Source of the DNA: Calonectria ilicicola
Lineage: Eukaryota > Ascomycota > Sordariomycetes > Hypocreales > Nectriaceae
Direction of reading: 5' to 3'
NCBI GenBank assembly: GCA_020809705.1
Contig: CP085828.1
Span: 372,001-436,000 of the forward strand
Length of the DNA: 64,000 nucleotides
The position numbers and the translations under genes are program-made. Position 1 is the first letter of the stretch, and every line of letters begins with the position of its first letter. The notes beneath the pieces were generated by a model. It ran no database searches. It worked only from the letters and a program-made list of their open reading frames with translations, and was not told the DNA's origin. Positions 33,054-44,343 of the stretch are shown in pieces.

Positions 33054-35011
33054 GACACTCGACCTGAGTACTCATGTTTTTATTCTTCGCACGACTTCGG
33101 AGTTTTATATCCATTTACCATTTCATCATGACGATCGAGGGAAACATTCACCATTTGCATTTAAGCGCGCATAGAGCATAAGGGATCGGGCACATCCTTC
33201 TTCTGTATTTATCATAGAAAGTCATTTTTGGGGTGTTATTTGTAAGGAAATGCATTAAAGTCGCTTCCGCTAGAGGACGGAAGGCCACAGATGGCAAATT
33301 CAATTAGACATAAACAACTTTTATCTCTCTCATATTTTCCATACTCAGCCCGACTTGAGTATGTGCGTGCATGTTATATCAGCATTCATTAGCACAAGAA
33401 GACTTGTCATCATCCAATATCAACTTCAAGACAAGAAACACAACTATTTACGGATGATCAATACCACTTGACGGTATCACAGCTAAGGTTGCTGAATGCA
33501 GTTGTGTCCAGCACTTTTGTATTTGGCAATGAGAAAAACCGAGCCTATTTTGAGGCAGGGATAGCTTGAGTACCGCGACCACCACTTTCTACGACTATTT
33601 CGGCGTCTTGATTATATTCAAAGTTTACACTTATCCATTATAGATGATCTTTTTCCGCATCTCGAATTTTGACGTCACGATTGTTCCCTCTCGGTCCCAG
33701 TTAGCAAGCAAGGTATAGGGTAATATCACAACCAGCCGGTTAAATGGGGAAAATAGAACAAAGACTCATCGAGCGTAAAATATGGTGAATAGTGGTTAAC
33801 TAGTCCTTAAAATAATGTCAGAATCGAATCTCGTTCTAGTTTCTGAGGGAAAAGCTATCTACGCTTGTGAATGTTCGAGACATGTTCAATCAGCAATAGT
33901 GCGGACAACGAAGGCTCTTCATCAACCCGAACAACAAAATCAACTCTGTATTTAATCTTGCCCTCAAGCATAACACCCCCCCTGTTCTACTCTTTTTGTA
34001 GTCCAAGATTGGTAAGCGGAAACTTGACGGAATAACACAGAAACTGCCGCTCAGTACTTGGAATTTCCCCCCCCCCAACCCACCACCACCACTGACTTAT
34101 ACTCCGCCCGTGCAGAAACCCACCCTTCCCGATCTGATGTATTCCCCGATGCACGAACCAGTCAGCAATCTCCTCCTCATCCTCGTCCTCGCAGTCCAAA
34201 AAAAAGAAAAGAAACAACGACAGCCCCCCCTGGCTTGGCAACCTTTCGTTATCGATATCGCACGAACCCATTCCCAAAAATAAAAAACGTCATGCGACTG
34301 ACCCGCGCGTTTGGCCGCTCTGGTTTCCCCGCATTTTTTTTTCTTCTAGTCAAAAAAAAGGTCGGCGGGGAATAGAAAAAAAAAATAGTGCAAGTCCCGT
34401 GTCTTCCGTGTTCGTTAATAAGCCCATGGGACCAACCACGCCTTCTGCGATTATATGTATGACGCCCCGGCCCTCGCTAGTCCACCTCCCCAAGATTCCC
34501 CCTCTTTCCCACTCGGCACCTCGCTCTTCCAAAAACTCCGGATTCATACATTTCACGCGAGCGGAAACCAAAAGATTGCTACAAACTGGGACGCCGTTAG
34601 GAAATTGGCCGAACGAAAAACCTTCGATTCTGTCAGGTTCATCTATCTTGCTCTAATCGTCTGATCATGTCTTGGTTGATCTCTCTCTCTCTCTCTAACC
34701 CAACCCCCCGCCTTCTCCAAGACTTTTGCTTGCTTCTCATTTCATTCCCGTGCATGTGAACTTCTGATATCTAGGGCTCCCTTTTGTTCTCCCCCACTCT
34801 CTCTCTTGCGGGGAGGGGGGATAAAAAAAAGGTATCATAAAAAAAAAAGCGGCGTTGTGCGCGCGCGTCGTTCGACCTTTCATAACAAACCCAAACGACT
34901 CCAAATTGACCGAACGGGGAACCAATTCAACGCTGACAACACATCGACGACAACAACATAAAAACAACCGTCCACCCCATTGAGCTTTGTCCGTTGCTTT
35001 ACTACATTAAA
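33054..35011. other. 2-kb convergent intergenic region
   Basis: The region lies between the 3' ends of the sacsin-like gene (plus) and the delta-12 desaturase (minus), so it should contain both terminators. It holds low-complexity tracts: a C run at about 34068-34076, A runs at 34199-34206 and 34377-34386, and a (CT)n tract at about 34681-34697. No coding frame is supported. Confidence 0.6.
34681..34697. repeat. (CT)n microsatellite
   Basis: About eight CT units in a row in the interval downstream of the desaturase. Simple sequence with no evidence of function. Confidence 0.8.
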
Positions 35012-36546
35012 TTACTGGGGCTTCATGACGGCAGGCTTCATGCCCAGGTTGTTGCGGTTGCGGAAGAACAGCACGCCCTTGGCGGGGCCCTCAGCATCCT
35101 GCACAGGCTCAACCCACTGGCACATGCGAGCGCTGCGGTACATGGCACGGATAAAACCGACGGGGCCGTCCTTGACGTCAGCGCGGTAGTGCTTGCCCAT
35201 GACGGGCTTGATGGCCTCGGTAGCCTCATCGGCGTTGTAGAAGGGGATGGAGCTGACGTAGTGGTGCAGAACGTGGGTCTCGATGATGCCGTGGAGGAGG
35301 TGACGGCCGATGAAGCCCATCTCGCGGTCGATGGTGGCAGCGGCGCCACGGACAAAGTTCCACTCATCACCGGTGTAGTGGGGGAGAGTGGGGTCGGTGT
35401 GCTGGAGGAAGGTAATGGCGACTAGAAGGCGACAAGAGTCAGTACAACACGAACGCAACAAGAAAGCCTAGACCGACGAATCGATCGATCGAAAGCGAAG
35501 GGGAAATACATACCGAGCCAGTGGTTGACCCAGAGGTAGGGAATGAAGTACCAAACAAGCATGTTGGTGAAGCCAAAGTTCTTGCAGAGGTAGTAGAGGA
35601 CACCGGCGGTGATGGCAATACCAATGTCGCTGAGGACAATGAGCTTGGCATCACGGTTCTCGTACAGAGGGCTGCGGGGGTCGAAGTGGTTGACACCGCC
35701 ACCGAAACCGTTCTTCTTGCCCTGGCCACGGCCCTCACGCTGGCGCTCGTGGTAGTTGTGGCCGGTAACGTTGGTCATGAGGTAGTTGGGCCAGCCGATC
35801 AGCTGCTGGCCGATGAGCATGATCAGGGTGAAGAGAGGGGTCTCCTCAGTGAGCTCGGACAGCTCGTGGACGAACTTGCCGAGGCGCTTGGCCTGAGCAT
35901 CGCGAGTGCGGGGGACGAAGACCATGTCACGCTCCATGTTGCCGGTGGCCTTGTGGTGCTTGCGGTGGGAGATTTGCCAGCTGAAGTAGGGAACGAGCAG
36001 GGCCGAGTGGAGGACCCAGCCGGTCACATCGTTGACGAGGGTGGACTCAGAGAAGGCGCCGTGGCCGCACTCGTGGGCCAGGACCCAGATACCAGTGCCG
36101 AAGAGGCCCTGGAGGACGGTGTAGAGACCCCAGAGCGCAGCGCGGGCGGGGGTGGAGGGGATGTACTCGGGGGTGACATAGTTGTTCCAGACGGTGAAGG
36201 TGGTAGCGAGAAGGACGAGGTCTCGCAGGACGTATCCGTACCCGCGCAGAGCAGAGCGCTTGAAGCAATGCTTGGGGATAGCGTCGTAGATCTCCTTGAT
36301 GGTGAAGTCGGGAGGAGTGAACTCGTTGCCGAGGGTGTCGAAGAGACGGCCGTACAGGCTGTTGGGCTTGGCGGAAGCAGCATCGTCAGAGGCCAGCGAC
36401 GAGAGCGAGGTGTTGGAGGCCGAGTGACGAGGAGAGTCATTGGGCGAGACGGCGGCCGAAGACTCGGAGTCGGTGGCAGCAGCAGCAGCGGCCCGGCGCT
36501 GAGCAGGCTTCTGCCGGGGCTCGGCCGAGGTCGAGACGGAGGCCAT
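35012..36546 (-). CDS. FAD2: delta-12 (oleate) fatty acid desaturase, 480 aa
   Basis: The enzyme converts oleate to linoleate in membrane phospholipids at the ER. Exons are 36546-35514 and 35421-35012. The 92-nt intron (GTATGT...CTTCTAG) splits a Val codon and restores ...NHWLVAITFLQHTDPTLPHY. All three di-iron histidine boxes are present: HECGH (158-162), HRKHH (194-198) and HVLHH (394-398). Hydrophobic segments flank them as in membrane desaturases. The Ser/Ala-rich N-terminus and the IPKHCFKRS motif match fungal delta-12 enzymes rather than delta-15/omega-3 ones. The length is normal for the family. Third positions are strongly C/G-biased, as expected for a highly expressed gene. Confidence 0.96.
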
Positions 36547-37674
36547 TGTGAAGGTGGAGGAGGGGGGATGACCAGCAACGACAAGTCAATTGGTCCTTGG
36601 GAGAGGAGTGAAGGGAGGGGGAGAGCAGGTAGAGAACGAGGGGAGAAGGGAAGGGAAATAGTTTTGGGTGTGGAGAGCGGGAGCTATTATGCGAATTCTC
36701 TCGGCAATGTTTTGTTGGGGGTGTCGTGGAGCCAAGCAGCCACGGGGCGGCGGCGACAGGGCAGGGCAGGGAGTGCGTGAATCGAGCAAAGGCGACTGAC
36801 GAACGAGAAAAAGTGTGTGGGACGGGATGAGCGACGCAGCAGCACAAAGGATCGATTGCTCCCCAGGCCGAGACAAGGGCTAGAACCGGGCGATGCAGCT
36901 TATTGGAAACTGAGTGGCCGCCAGGATGACTGAGCGGTCACGAAGTGGTGAGTACCGGACACGTTTTTTTTTTTTATCCTTCTCTACAACAACTTTTTTT
37001 TTGTCCAGTATTAAACTCTCTTGTCACTCTTGAGCAAGGGGTGGGAACACCAAAAAGGCCCCCAGGGGGCTTGCACCGCTCGAATGGAAGATAGCCCAGC
37101 CGGGTTGCCAAAACGCTCTCGACCCAGACCAAAAACCCAGCCAACCTTCTCCATCAACCAAAAGGCTAGGAGAAAAAAAATAGGGATCCCGGACAGCGCT
37201 AGGGAATGGGTCTCTCTTTTTTGGCGCCCCCCCTCCCTTGTTAGCCGCCGAAGGAGTGTGGCAAATGGTATCGTCTTTCTTCATCCTCTTTTTTTTCTGA
37301 TGCGAAACAGCACACAACCTGAACCGGTTATGCCCTCCCGACCCAGTACCCAGTCAAAGTAATGCGTTTGACAAGGAAGCCCAACGTGTCTCACGGCAGA
37401 GCCAGGCATGACATCCCTGATAGTACCCTTGATAACAGTTTGCCTAGGCCTTTGCTATACTGTACTCGCTACGTATCAAGGTTCATGGTGGCCCAGTCCA
37501 ATTCGGTATCGGTTCCCATACCGACTCGTGTAGTTGCCCGCAAGCCTACGGCGTAATCCAACAACCATTGTCGTAAATGGCATGATAGTCTGGGATTTCC
37601 GTCGAGGAGTTCCCCGTCATGGCGCCAACGCAACGGTGGCGCACGTTCCCGTACTGTACAGATCCTGCACTGCC

Positions 37675-37692
37675 TTTTTTTTTTTTTTTTTT
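37675..37692. repeat. poly-T run of 18
   Basis: Eighteen consecutive T in the gene-free stretch upstream of the desaturase. Shorter runs follow at 38596-38610 and near 38905-38918. They may be slippage-prone or poly-A scars of retroposition on the opposite strand, but no adjacent coding copy is visible. Confidence 0.85.
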
Positions 37693-37915
37693 CCCCTTGG
37701 TGACCCTGCGTACCTACGTATGTATCATCCGGAATGGAGCATCGTTAGGATCGACACGCAGGCAACGGCACTCGAGCAGCCAAAACGTCCCCGGTGCCCT
37801 TGCTCCCATTCCGCTTTCGAATCATCCCATCTCGAGTAGGAAAGAAGAGAAAGACGACAGAAAACCCCTCCCCTCACCGCTCGCGACTTACTGGGGCCGC
37901 TGCTGCGGCGTCTAC

Positions 37916-37935
37916 GGTGCGGTGCGGTGCGGTGC
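37916..37935. repeat. (GGTGC)4 microsatellite
   Basis: Four perfect 5-bp GGTGC units in GC-rich intergenic DNA. No function can be assigned. Confidence 0.85.
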
Positions 37936-40266
37936 GGAGGTCCCCCGAACAGAACAGAACAGCGTGCAAGCGTCGGGACGGGAAGGCTTACGGCGCACCA
38001 GATTGGCCAGGCCCCAGCCCCTTGGACGACGTGCCCTAAAAAGCGGCCGGCGCACGCATGTCTTAGTCGGGGACTCCAGTTGGCCTGACGTACTAGGCAG
38101 TTTCCAGTTTGTTGCCGGCTTAGGGCTGGAGATCATCGACATGTGAAGCACGTCGTTGAACTGACCAACGGGGCAAATCGGAGAATGGGGCCCGTAGGAG
38201 CGAGGCCCAAGCCCATCCCATTCAGTCCCATCCAGCACCCAGCATTCAGGCCCATGTCCAGCCATCCCCAGAGCCAAGCCAAGCCATGGGACGGGACCAC
38301 GAGAGGATGAGGGCCATGTCTCGCCTGACCCTGACGAAGACAATTGGCATTGAAACCATTGGCCATAGCAGAGAGAGGGCCGTCAGAGGAACCCCGCGGT
38401 AGGATGGATGCTACTGTCAGTCATGGGCATGGCTTCGACGGGGCCTCGTGGCGCATAGGTTGACGACGGCTCACTTTGCCATTGAGTGACGAAGCAGCAG
38501 TAGCGTACATGATGATGGACAAGATTTCGCCAGCTAGCCACTACACTATCAAAGATTGTGACGGGCGTCGCGGGTAATCGACAAGCACATGTGGATTTTT
38601 TTTTTTTTTTGTACCACAAACGTACCGAGGATTTGAAAAACCCGCCCCATGCCGGAATAAGCCTGACTGCAATACACCCCCAGGTGCATCTCTGCCATCA
38701 TGTGCACTCCATCCGTCCCCCGTCGTGGGATTCAGAGGCTGCGCATGGCTGGCTGAAGCTGCTCTACCGTGTCCAGTCAGGGCACCATGGGCGAGACATT
38801 CGGGCAGCCAAGCAGCCATGCTGTAACAGGAACACAGGGAGGGGGGCCAGCTTAGCGTGGGCACCACATGTCAATTCTGGGTATATGCCGAGGTGACATG
38901 TTTCTTTTTTTTTTTTTTGTTACTCTTTTGTGTGTGTTCCTCATTTGAGCGTCGTGACCTGTGTCTCGCTCGACAAGGCTTGCTCACACACACTCTTGAT
39001 GTAAGTTGCAAATCGAGGTGGGGGGCTTGCTGGAGGAGGGAGGGGCCTTGCCTAGCCCAGGTACGTACCGTCCCAGATCGGGCTCCTCTCGCCAGGGTCC
39101 CAGATTCGCCTGCAGTTCTTCCGATAATTTTTTTTTCTGTTGGGAATTTTGTTGAGCGGGACCCTGCCCTTGGCGCTGAGGACGTGCCAGTGGGGGAGCC
39201 ATTGCCCCTGGGAATACAGTATCCTGCGATTGGAAGCACTGTTGCGTCCTGCGTCTGCGGGCCGCGCCCCCATCGTGCCAACAGGACCCTCGCCACACGG
39301 TCTGCCGCCTCCATATGGTGGAGTTGGCCCCCCCTAGAAACCCCAAAACCACACAAACCACATGGGAGGCTAGCGACGTACCTTATCCGGCTCGCCATCA
39401 CAAACCGAAAAATCGCCGGCCAGTGATTGGCTGCAGCCACTGGAGCTGGAACTGGAACCCTCGACAGCGTGTCCGGATAGTGCATGTCTCTCTATCTGAT
39501 CCGGTGCTACCTTGTTCCTTCTGCCTTTGTTCTTCACATGAACGTCGCCCATCTTCGTCGTTCATTCCCTCTCCCCCGCGCCCAGCCTGGCTCCCTCCCT
39601 CTTTCTCCTTCCTCCAGCCCGAGCAAGCCCCACGTGTCCCCAGCTCCTGCTCCTGCCCTCCTCCGTCCCCTCGTCCCCTCCCCCTCCGTCCCCTGCTCCT
39701 GCCTCCTGCTCCGTCGCGGCGGTCCAAGATCCACCCCGCCTTCCCATCTTCTGCCGATCCTAGACACCCGCCCTCTGGGGTTGCCAGCTTGTGCGCAGAG
39801 CCGCCGGCCGGGTCAGGTCATGGTGGTTCGACCACTCCCAACAACATCAAGGAATCGTGTCTGCCTTAATTGATTTATTTTTTCTTGCGGTGTGATCAGC
39901 ACTCTTTGGCGATGCGTTTCCTTGACATGATTCCATATTGTTCCTGTAATTTCCGTGTCTGAGAGCCCTTTTCCTTTTCTTTGGAAGCAAGGATCCGTCG
40001 TCTCCGGTAGAGCAAAAGCTTTTGTTGGGGCAACGAAAATATTTCGAAATCAAATTGTAAACCGGAGTCATTTCGTCCCGTATTCGTTCTATTCTAGGCT
40101 ACTTACACGCATTCCAGTTTGACCGGCCCGTGAAGCAAAATAACCGGTGGACACGTGACCATGATATGTGTGTGAATACCGAGACATGGATGCGGGTATC
40201 ACCCAAGTATACACCCACTCGCTATCACTACCAGCGTAACTATGTACAAGACAAAACACGGTCGAC

Positions 40267-42544
40267 TTACTCCGGCTGCGGGTTCACAAACGTCTTCAAT
40301 GCACGATACAGCATGTCAATCTTATCCTGTTGTCCCATTTCCTGAAACTCGCACGTATTCTCCCGAAACCACCGAGACGTTGAGCTCAGATCTGAGTCTC
40401 TAAAAACGTCCCTGACCCGGAGAGAAGGCGCTGCCGCAATCGCACGATTCTCTTCTGACTGACCCACAGATTGCGGCGCGTACTCGCTGTGCTCTTCCCA
40501 TTGTTGGCTCGACCCCAATTTCGCGGCCCTGCTGTGGCCGGTCCGAGTCCCTGAGCCAGAGTCGGGTGTGCTGAGCTTGGGCCGGGTAGCATCTGACACA
40601 GATGTGATAGGACGATCCGGCTGGGAACTTTGGACGGGGGTTTTTGCTTTTTGCCTTCGTGGCTGTCTCTGGCTCTCACGTTGGTCATCACTTGTTTCCA
40701 TGCGTGGTGATGGCTTGGCTGACGTCGAAGCCGGTTGCCGAGTCGGCGTTTTCGGAGGGGAAGCACGCCGCTTTATCATCAACTCGCTAATCGATGGGAA
40801 TGACCAAGTACTGGCAACGGATTCTGGGCTATCAATCCGAGCACTAACTCTTGGCTGCTTAGGTCTTGTGCCAACATCCGTATCAAGCTCGTCGTCATCA
40901 GAGGGGGCTTTTCGCTTCTTGTGACTCTGGTTGTGATTGCTCATAGCAGCTGGAAGACTGTATCTCCTTTCTTCCTCCAATGCTTCCTCTCTTTCTTGGC
41001 AGCTTATGTCAGATTCAGTCGTCGGCATGTGAGGTTCGATAGAGGACACCACCGTCATATTGACATCGCCACCGTCGTCATGCTCTTCCTGTGTCGAAGC
41101 TGAATCTCTGACACTGTCCTCCTGGTTCGTTTCATACTCCATCACTCGCATGCACCGCCCAATTTCCTCGCCCAATCCCGGTTGAAGGTCAGCAATAAGC
41201 GACATGACTGCCTCCGATTCACGAATCTGCAGCGAGTCAGGGCCATCGCCCTTCAATCTTTGTTGCAGGTATCCGAGATATTTGTAGTAGTCCTCCTGTG
41301 TGCTATCTCTCCTAAGCAAGGGGGGGCGAATAAGTGTGCGAAGCTCTTCCATTCGTTTCTCGAGAGCCCTGTTTGCCAGATCGTGAAGCGATTTCTGAAT
41401 GAAAGATTTGACTTGATCCTCAATCGTAGGCCATGGGTCGAGAATAAAGGCCGCCTTGTATATCTTGCTATAACGCTTTGCCCAGATTTTGTTCCACTCG
41501 TCAATGGCCACCTCAAGCTCATCGCGGTCAGTACCGACGGGATACAAATCACCTCTAACAAGGAGGTGACGACGCTCCTCACACCAACGACTGACTTTCT
41601 GCTTGAGCGTTTGTACCATAGGGAACTTTGCCTGTGTGAGGGGGTGCGAGTCAAGTAAACGAAACACCTCGGTCCAGAATGGGTGCTCCGAATAACTTTC
41701 AGATGAAGGCTGGTCAAGGTACTGCTTTCCGAGTACTAGGCATATTTTTAAGATGTGCACCTTTTCTTCTGGTAAAACCTCAAGATTCTCGGCTTGCAGT
41801 AGTGAGAGCGGCCTACGTGCAGTCGGCCGTTGGACATCCCCCCGTTGCATCTGAGGACGGTTATTGCCCCACTAGGTTTTTGTTAACGATGTCAAGGAGT
41901 TAGATCAGAGGACAAACCTGGTTAACTCGAGGGAGAGGTGGTCTTGTGAGTGCCATATTGTCGCTTGGTGGCCGCTCGGGGCTGGAAGTTGGGGGAGTGA
42001 TTGTCGCTGGTGGAGGTTTCCCAGGCCCCTTGCCCTTCCCTTTGCCATATTTTTTCCCGAAATTTTTGGCCATTTCCTGGGTCAAGGTGCTCCTGGCTGC
42101 TGTTTCCTTGAATCTCTTCATCAAGTTGGCATTCGGTCTTGGTGAAGGTTCATGGTGTTTCTTCCGAGGGTGAGAGTGAGAACGAAACATGGTGTGGTCA
42201 AACAACTCCAGCTCTTGAGAGTTCGCCTGCATGTGTGCAACAGCAAAGCCAGACCGAGTAGAATCCATCGACAGAGTTTGAGGGCCCTGAGCTATCCTGT
42301 TTGCCAAACTTGTTGAAACGTCTGGTGGTCTGACAGTCTGACTCCGGTTTGGAGAATCTCTCTTGGAGAGGGAGTTGACATTGAGACCAAGGACGCTGTT
42401 GATGAAGGAAGGCGACCGCTCTCTATACCGTGATTCCGTTTCTGAGCCAATCTTTTCAATGTCAGAGATAGGCCGGTGCTTGAATTCGGGTTCTTTCACG
42501 CCGGCCCGGCTTTTCTTGGATTTAGAGAAGCGAGGCGTCGGCAT
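40267..42544 (-). CDS. uncharacterised nuclear-type protein, 743 aa
   Basis: Exon 1 is 42544-41918 and exon 2 is 41871-40267. The 46-nt intron (GTTTGT, a TCTAAC branch, CCTAG) joins ...PRVNQ to WGNNRPQMQRG in phase 0. I do not recognise a named domain. The first 209 residues are basic and Ser/Pro-rich with a GKKYGKGKGKGPGK stretch. Residues about 235-420 look helical and folded (FWTEVFRLLDSHPL, WNKIWAKRYSKIYKAA, LRTLIRPPLLRRDS). An acidic linker follows, then a probable bipartite NLS (KKRKAP ... RPKQPR). The rest is disordered until a short helical C-terminus (DKIDMLYRALKTFV). I infer a nuclear, chromatin- or nucleic-acid-associated protein. The start gives MPTPRFSKSKK; a TTG upstream in frame is less likely. 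Confidence 0.8.
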
Positions 42545-43233
42545 GTTGAAGGAGTGCAGGAGAAACAAGACAGACAACAAAAGTCAGAGAAACAAGTTCA
42601 GTCACAAAGAGAGAAACGAGAACCAGAGGCGGGAACGAGAGGCGAAGAGAAACGAAGCGAAGTAAAGTCAAGCAAAGCAAGAGGCAGAGTTGGCGAGAAG
42701 CAGGTTTTCAGTGCTGCACATGCACCGGCATCGGGATGAAATTTAGGGTGCATAGGAAACAGACCCTAAGACCCTAAGAGTGAGGCCATCGTTCACCAAA
42801 GCCTTGGTTAGGGTCAAGTGTCTGGCAGCTGCCGGCTGCAAAGCTAACTGACAGCTGCATCCAATGCTCAGACAGGGAGGGGATCAAGGGCGAGTATGGT
42901 GTATTAGTCAGTGTAGGTGTCAGTCAATACGGAGCGAGCATAATGGCAAAGACATCACGCAATACGAATACAACAGACTCACTCCGTCTCTTCTTCTCTC
43001 TACACTCATTCACTCATGCATGATACAGCAGCTATGTAAAATAACAATGTGCCCAAGAGGAAGCATAAACCAACTTCCATCACTGTATGCCACTTCATTC
43101 TTGGCTCCAAACGCCAACATCAATCAAGCCAACTCATCCGCCCAGCAAAATAAAAAATAAAAATGAACAACCAAGAAGTAAGGAGGAAACAACCCATGTG
43201 ATTTTTGCGCCATCATAATCATCGTTATTCCAA
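42545..43233. other. intergenic region with telomere-hexamer cluster
   Basis: This separates two minus-strand genes and holds the promoter of the 743-aa protein. Next to its ATG is a purine-rich 5' leader (about 42550-42700). Four TTAGGG/CCCTAA hexamers follow at 42743-42813. The right half is the 3' flank of the transposase-derived gene. No open frame is supported. Confidence 0.6.
42743..42813. promoter_or_regulatory. cluster of four telobox-like hexamers
   Basis: TTAGGG occurs at 42743-42748 and 42808-42813, and CCCTAA at 42764-42769 and 42772-42777, all within 71 bp and about 200-270 bp upstream of the ATG at 42544. Telobox elements bound by Myb-type TTAGGG-binding factors are known in promoters of fungi and plants. 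That such a factor acts here is inference. Confidence 0.4.
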
Positions 43234-44343
43234 TCACCATGGAACAAACCTCCCCTCCGTCTCAACAACTTGTCTCAACCTCTGGGGCATAAAGTCGATC
43301 CACATGTTCACACGCTCCTGGTCAAGGCTAGTCCAGGCATCACGCACCATGTCTTGCAGCGTCTCGTCCTCCCAGTCCTTGGGAGCTTGCGTCGTCCACT
43401 GCTTGCGCGATGGCCACAGGGAGTCGAGCGGGCTCAGGTCCGGGCTCTCGCCGCAGCTGAAGTAGCACCGCAGTCCGTGATCCTCCTTCCACTGCTGCAC
43501 TATGTTGACCTTGCTCGCCGATCCGTGAGCAAACGAGTCGGCATCCTCTTCGAGGATAAAGGCCTGAGGACCCGACGTGGTCAGCCACGGCTTGACAGCC
43601 CGTACCAGCACCTTGTCACGATACTCGGGCATAGCCATTACACCCGTCGAGTTGGGGCTGGTCGAGTCGTCATAAAAGACAAGCTCGCTTTTAAAGTTGT
43701 AGCCCAGGGCACCCCAGGCATGGGCCTTCTTGACATCCCGCGGCCAATTGGTATCATCCTGCTCGTTGCAGACGGGACAAAGCTTCTCGCCAGCGCGAGG
43801 CAGCAGGCGCATCTTGCCATCAAGCCCAAATCCAAAGTGCAGCTCTCCGCTGAAACGCACGAAGCGCCAGTCCTGGGGCTGGGGATAGGCCTCGAGCATC
43901 TTGCGAGCATACTCGGTGCGCTTCTCGCGGGCCTTCTTGTGCACCCAGGTGCGCGCACAGGCGAGGCAGCGGCGGTAGCTGAGGGTGCCCATGGTGCGGT
44001 GCAGCGTGCGGGGGTTGCACTCCATCTGGACGCCGGCCTCCTTGGCCAGGCCGCTCCAGTTCAGGTTGCTGTTGTCGTAGTTCTCGTCCCACAGGATGCC
44101 CTCCATCTTCTTCTGGTCGTCGTCGGAGATCTTGCTGGGCCGCCCGCGAGTCTCCTCCCATTCCGGGTCGTTGCGCTTAGACGCCGGCACGTTGAGGGCG
44201 GCGTAGCCCTGGGACCGCGAGAGGTCAAAGTGGCGGAAGATGGCCGACTTGTTGACGGGCAGGCCCTGTGATTCGAGGTACGAGATGGTACCGCGGACCA
44301 TGGCCTTTTTGGGCGTGTCGCCATGCTTGTAGCCCGACGGCAT
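43234..44343 (-). CDS. domesticated mariner/IS630-type DDE transposase-derived protein, 369 aa
   Basis: From the ATG at 44343 the frame gives an HTH-like N-terminus (about 10-50), a GRPSKI linker (67-72), then a DDE_3-type endonuclease core. The core shows FSGELHFGFG (164-173), WGALGYNFKSELVFYD, FILEEDADS (262-270) and SPDLSPLDSLW (300-310). In related fungal elements the first motif reads FSDE, so the first catalytic Asp is Gly here (codon 43848-43846, GGA). The third acidic residue is Asp307 where the IS630 group often has Glu. The frame is intact over 370 codons and GC-rich like its neighbours, with no terminal inverted repeats recognised. I infer a domesticated, cleavage-deficient DNA-binding protein. 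An in-frame GTG at 44436 would extend the N-terminus, or a 5' exon may exist. Confidence 0.8.
   Translation of the reverse strand: MPSGYKHGDTPKKAMVRGTISYLESQGLPVNKSAIFRHFDLSRSQGYAALNVPASKRNDPEWEETRGRPSKISDDDQKKMEGILWDENYDNSNLNWSGLAKEAGVQMECNPRTLHRTMGTLSYRRCLACARTWVHKKAREKRTEYARKMLEAYPQPQDWRFVRFSGELHFGFGLDGKMRLLPRAGEKLCPVCNEQDDTNWPRDVKKAHAWGALGYNFKSELVFYDDSTSPNSTGVMAMPEYRDKVLVRAVKPWLTTSGPQAFILEEDADSFAHGSASKVNIVQQWKEDHGLRCYFSCGESPDLSPLDSLWPSRKQWTTQAPKDWEDETLQDMVRDAWTSLDQERVNMWIDFMPQRLRQVVETEGRFVPW

Larger units (their letters stand above)
36547..40266. other. 3.7-kb low-complexity non-coding interval
   Basis: This contains the desaturase promoter on the right of the gene and the 3' flank of the next minus-strand gene. 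Three long poly-T runs (37675-37692, 38596-38610, about 38905-38918), a (GGTGC)4 tract and strongly pyrimidine-rich sequence at about 39560-39720 dominate. Open frames up to about 200 codons occur on both strands, but they are low-complexity shadows with no domain, consistent start or splice structure. Confidence 0.6.

Noticed and set aside
35521..36780. 419-codon plus-strand frame opposite the delta-12 desaturase
   Set aside because: The minus strand encodes an unmistakable desaturase with all histidine boxes. The antisense frame exists because of strong G/C third-position bias.
38871..39485. 204-codon minus-strand frame in the gene-free interval
   Set aside because: It ends in a poly-Lys run made by a poly-T tract, has no domain, and overlaps equally long frames on the other strand.
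43270..44271. 333-codon plus-strand frame opposite the transposase-derived gene
   Set aside because: It is an antisense shadow of a GC-rich gene, while the minus strand shows a complete DDE-type core.
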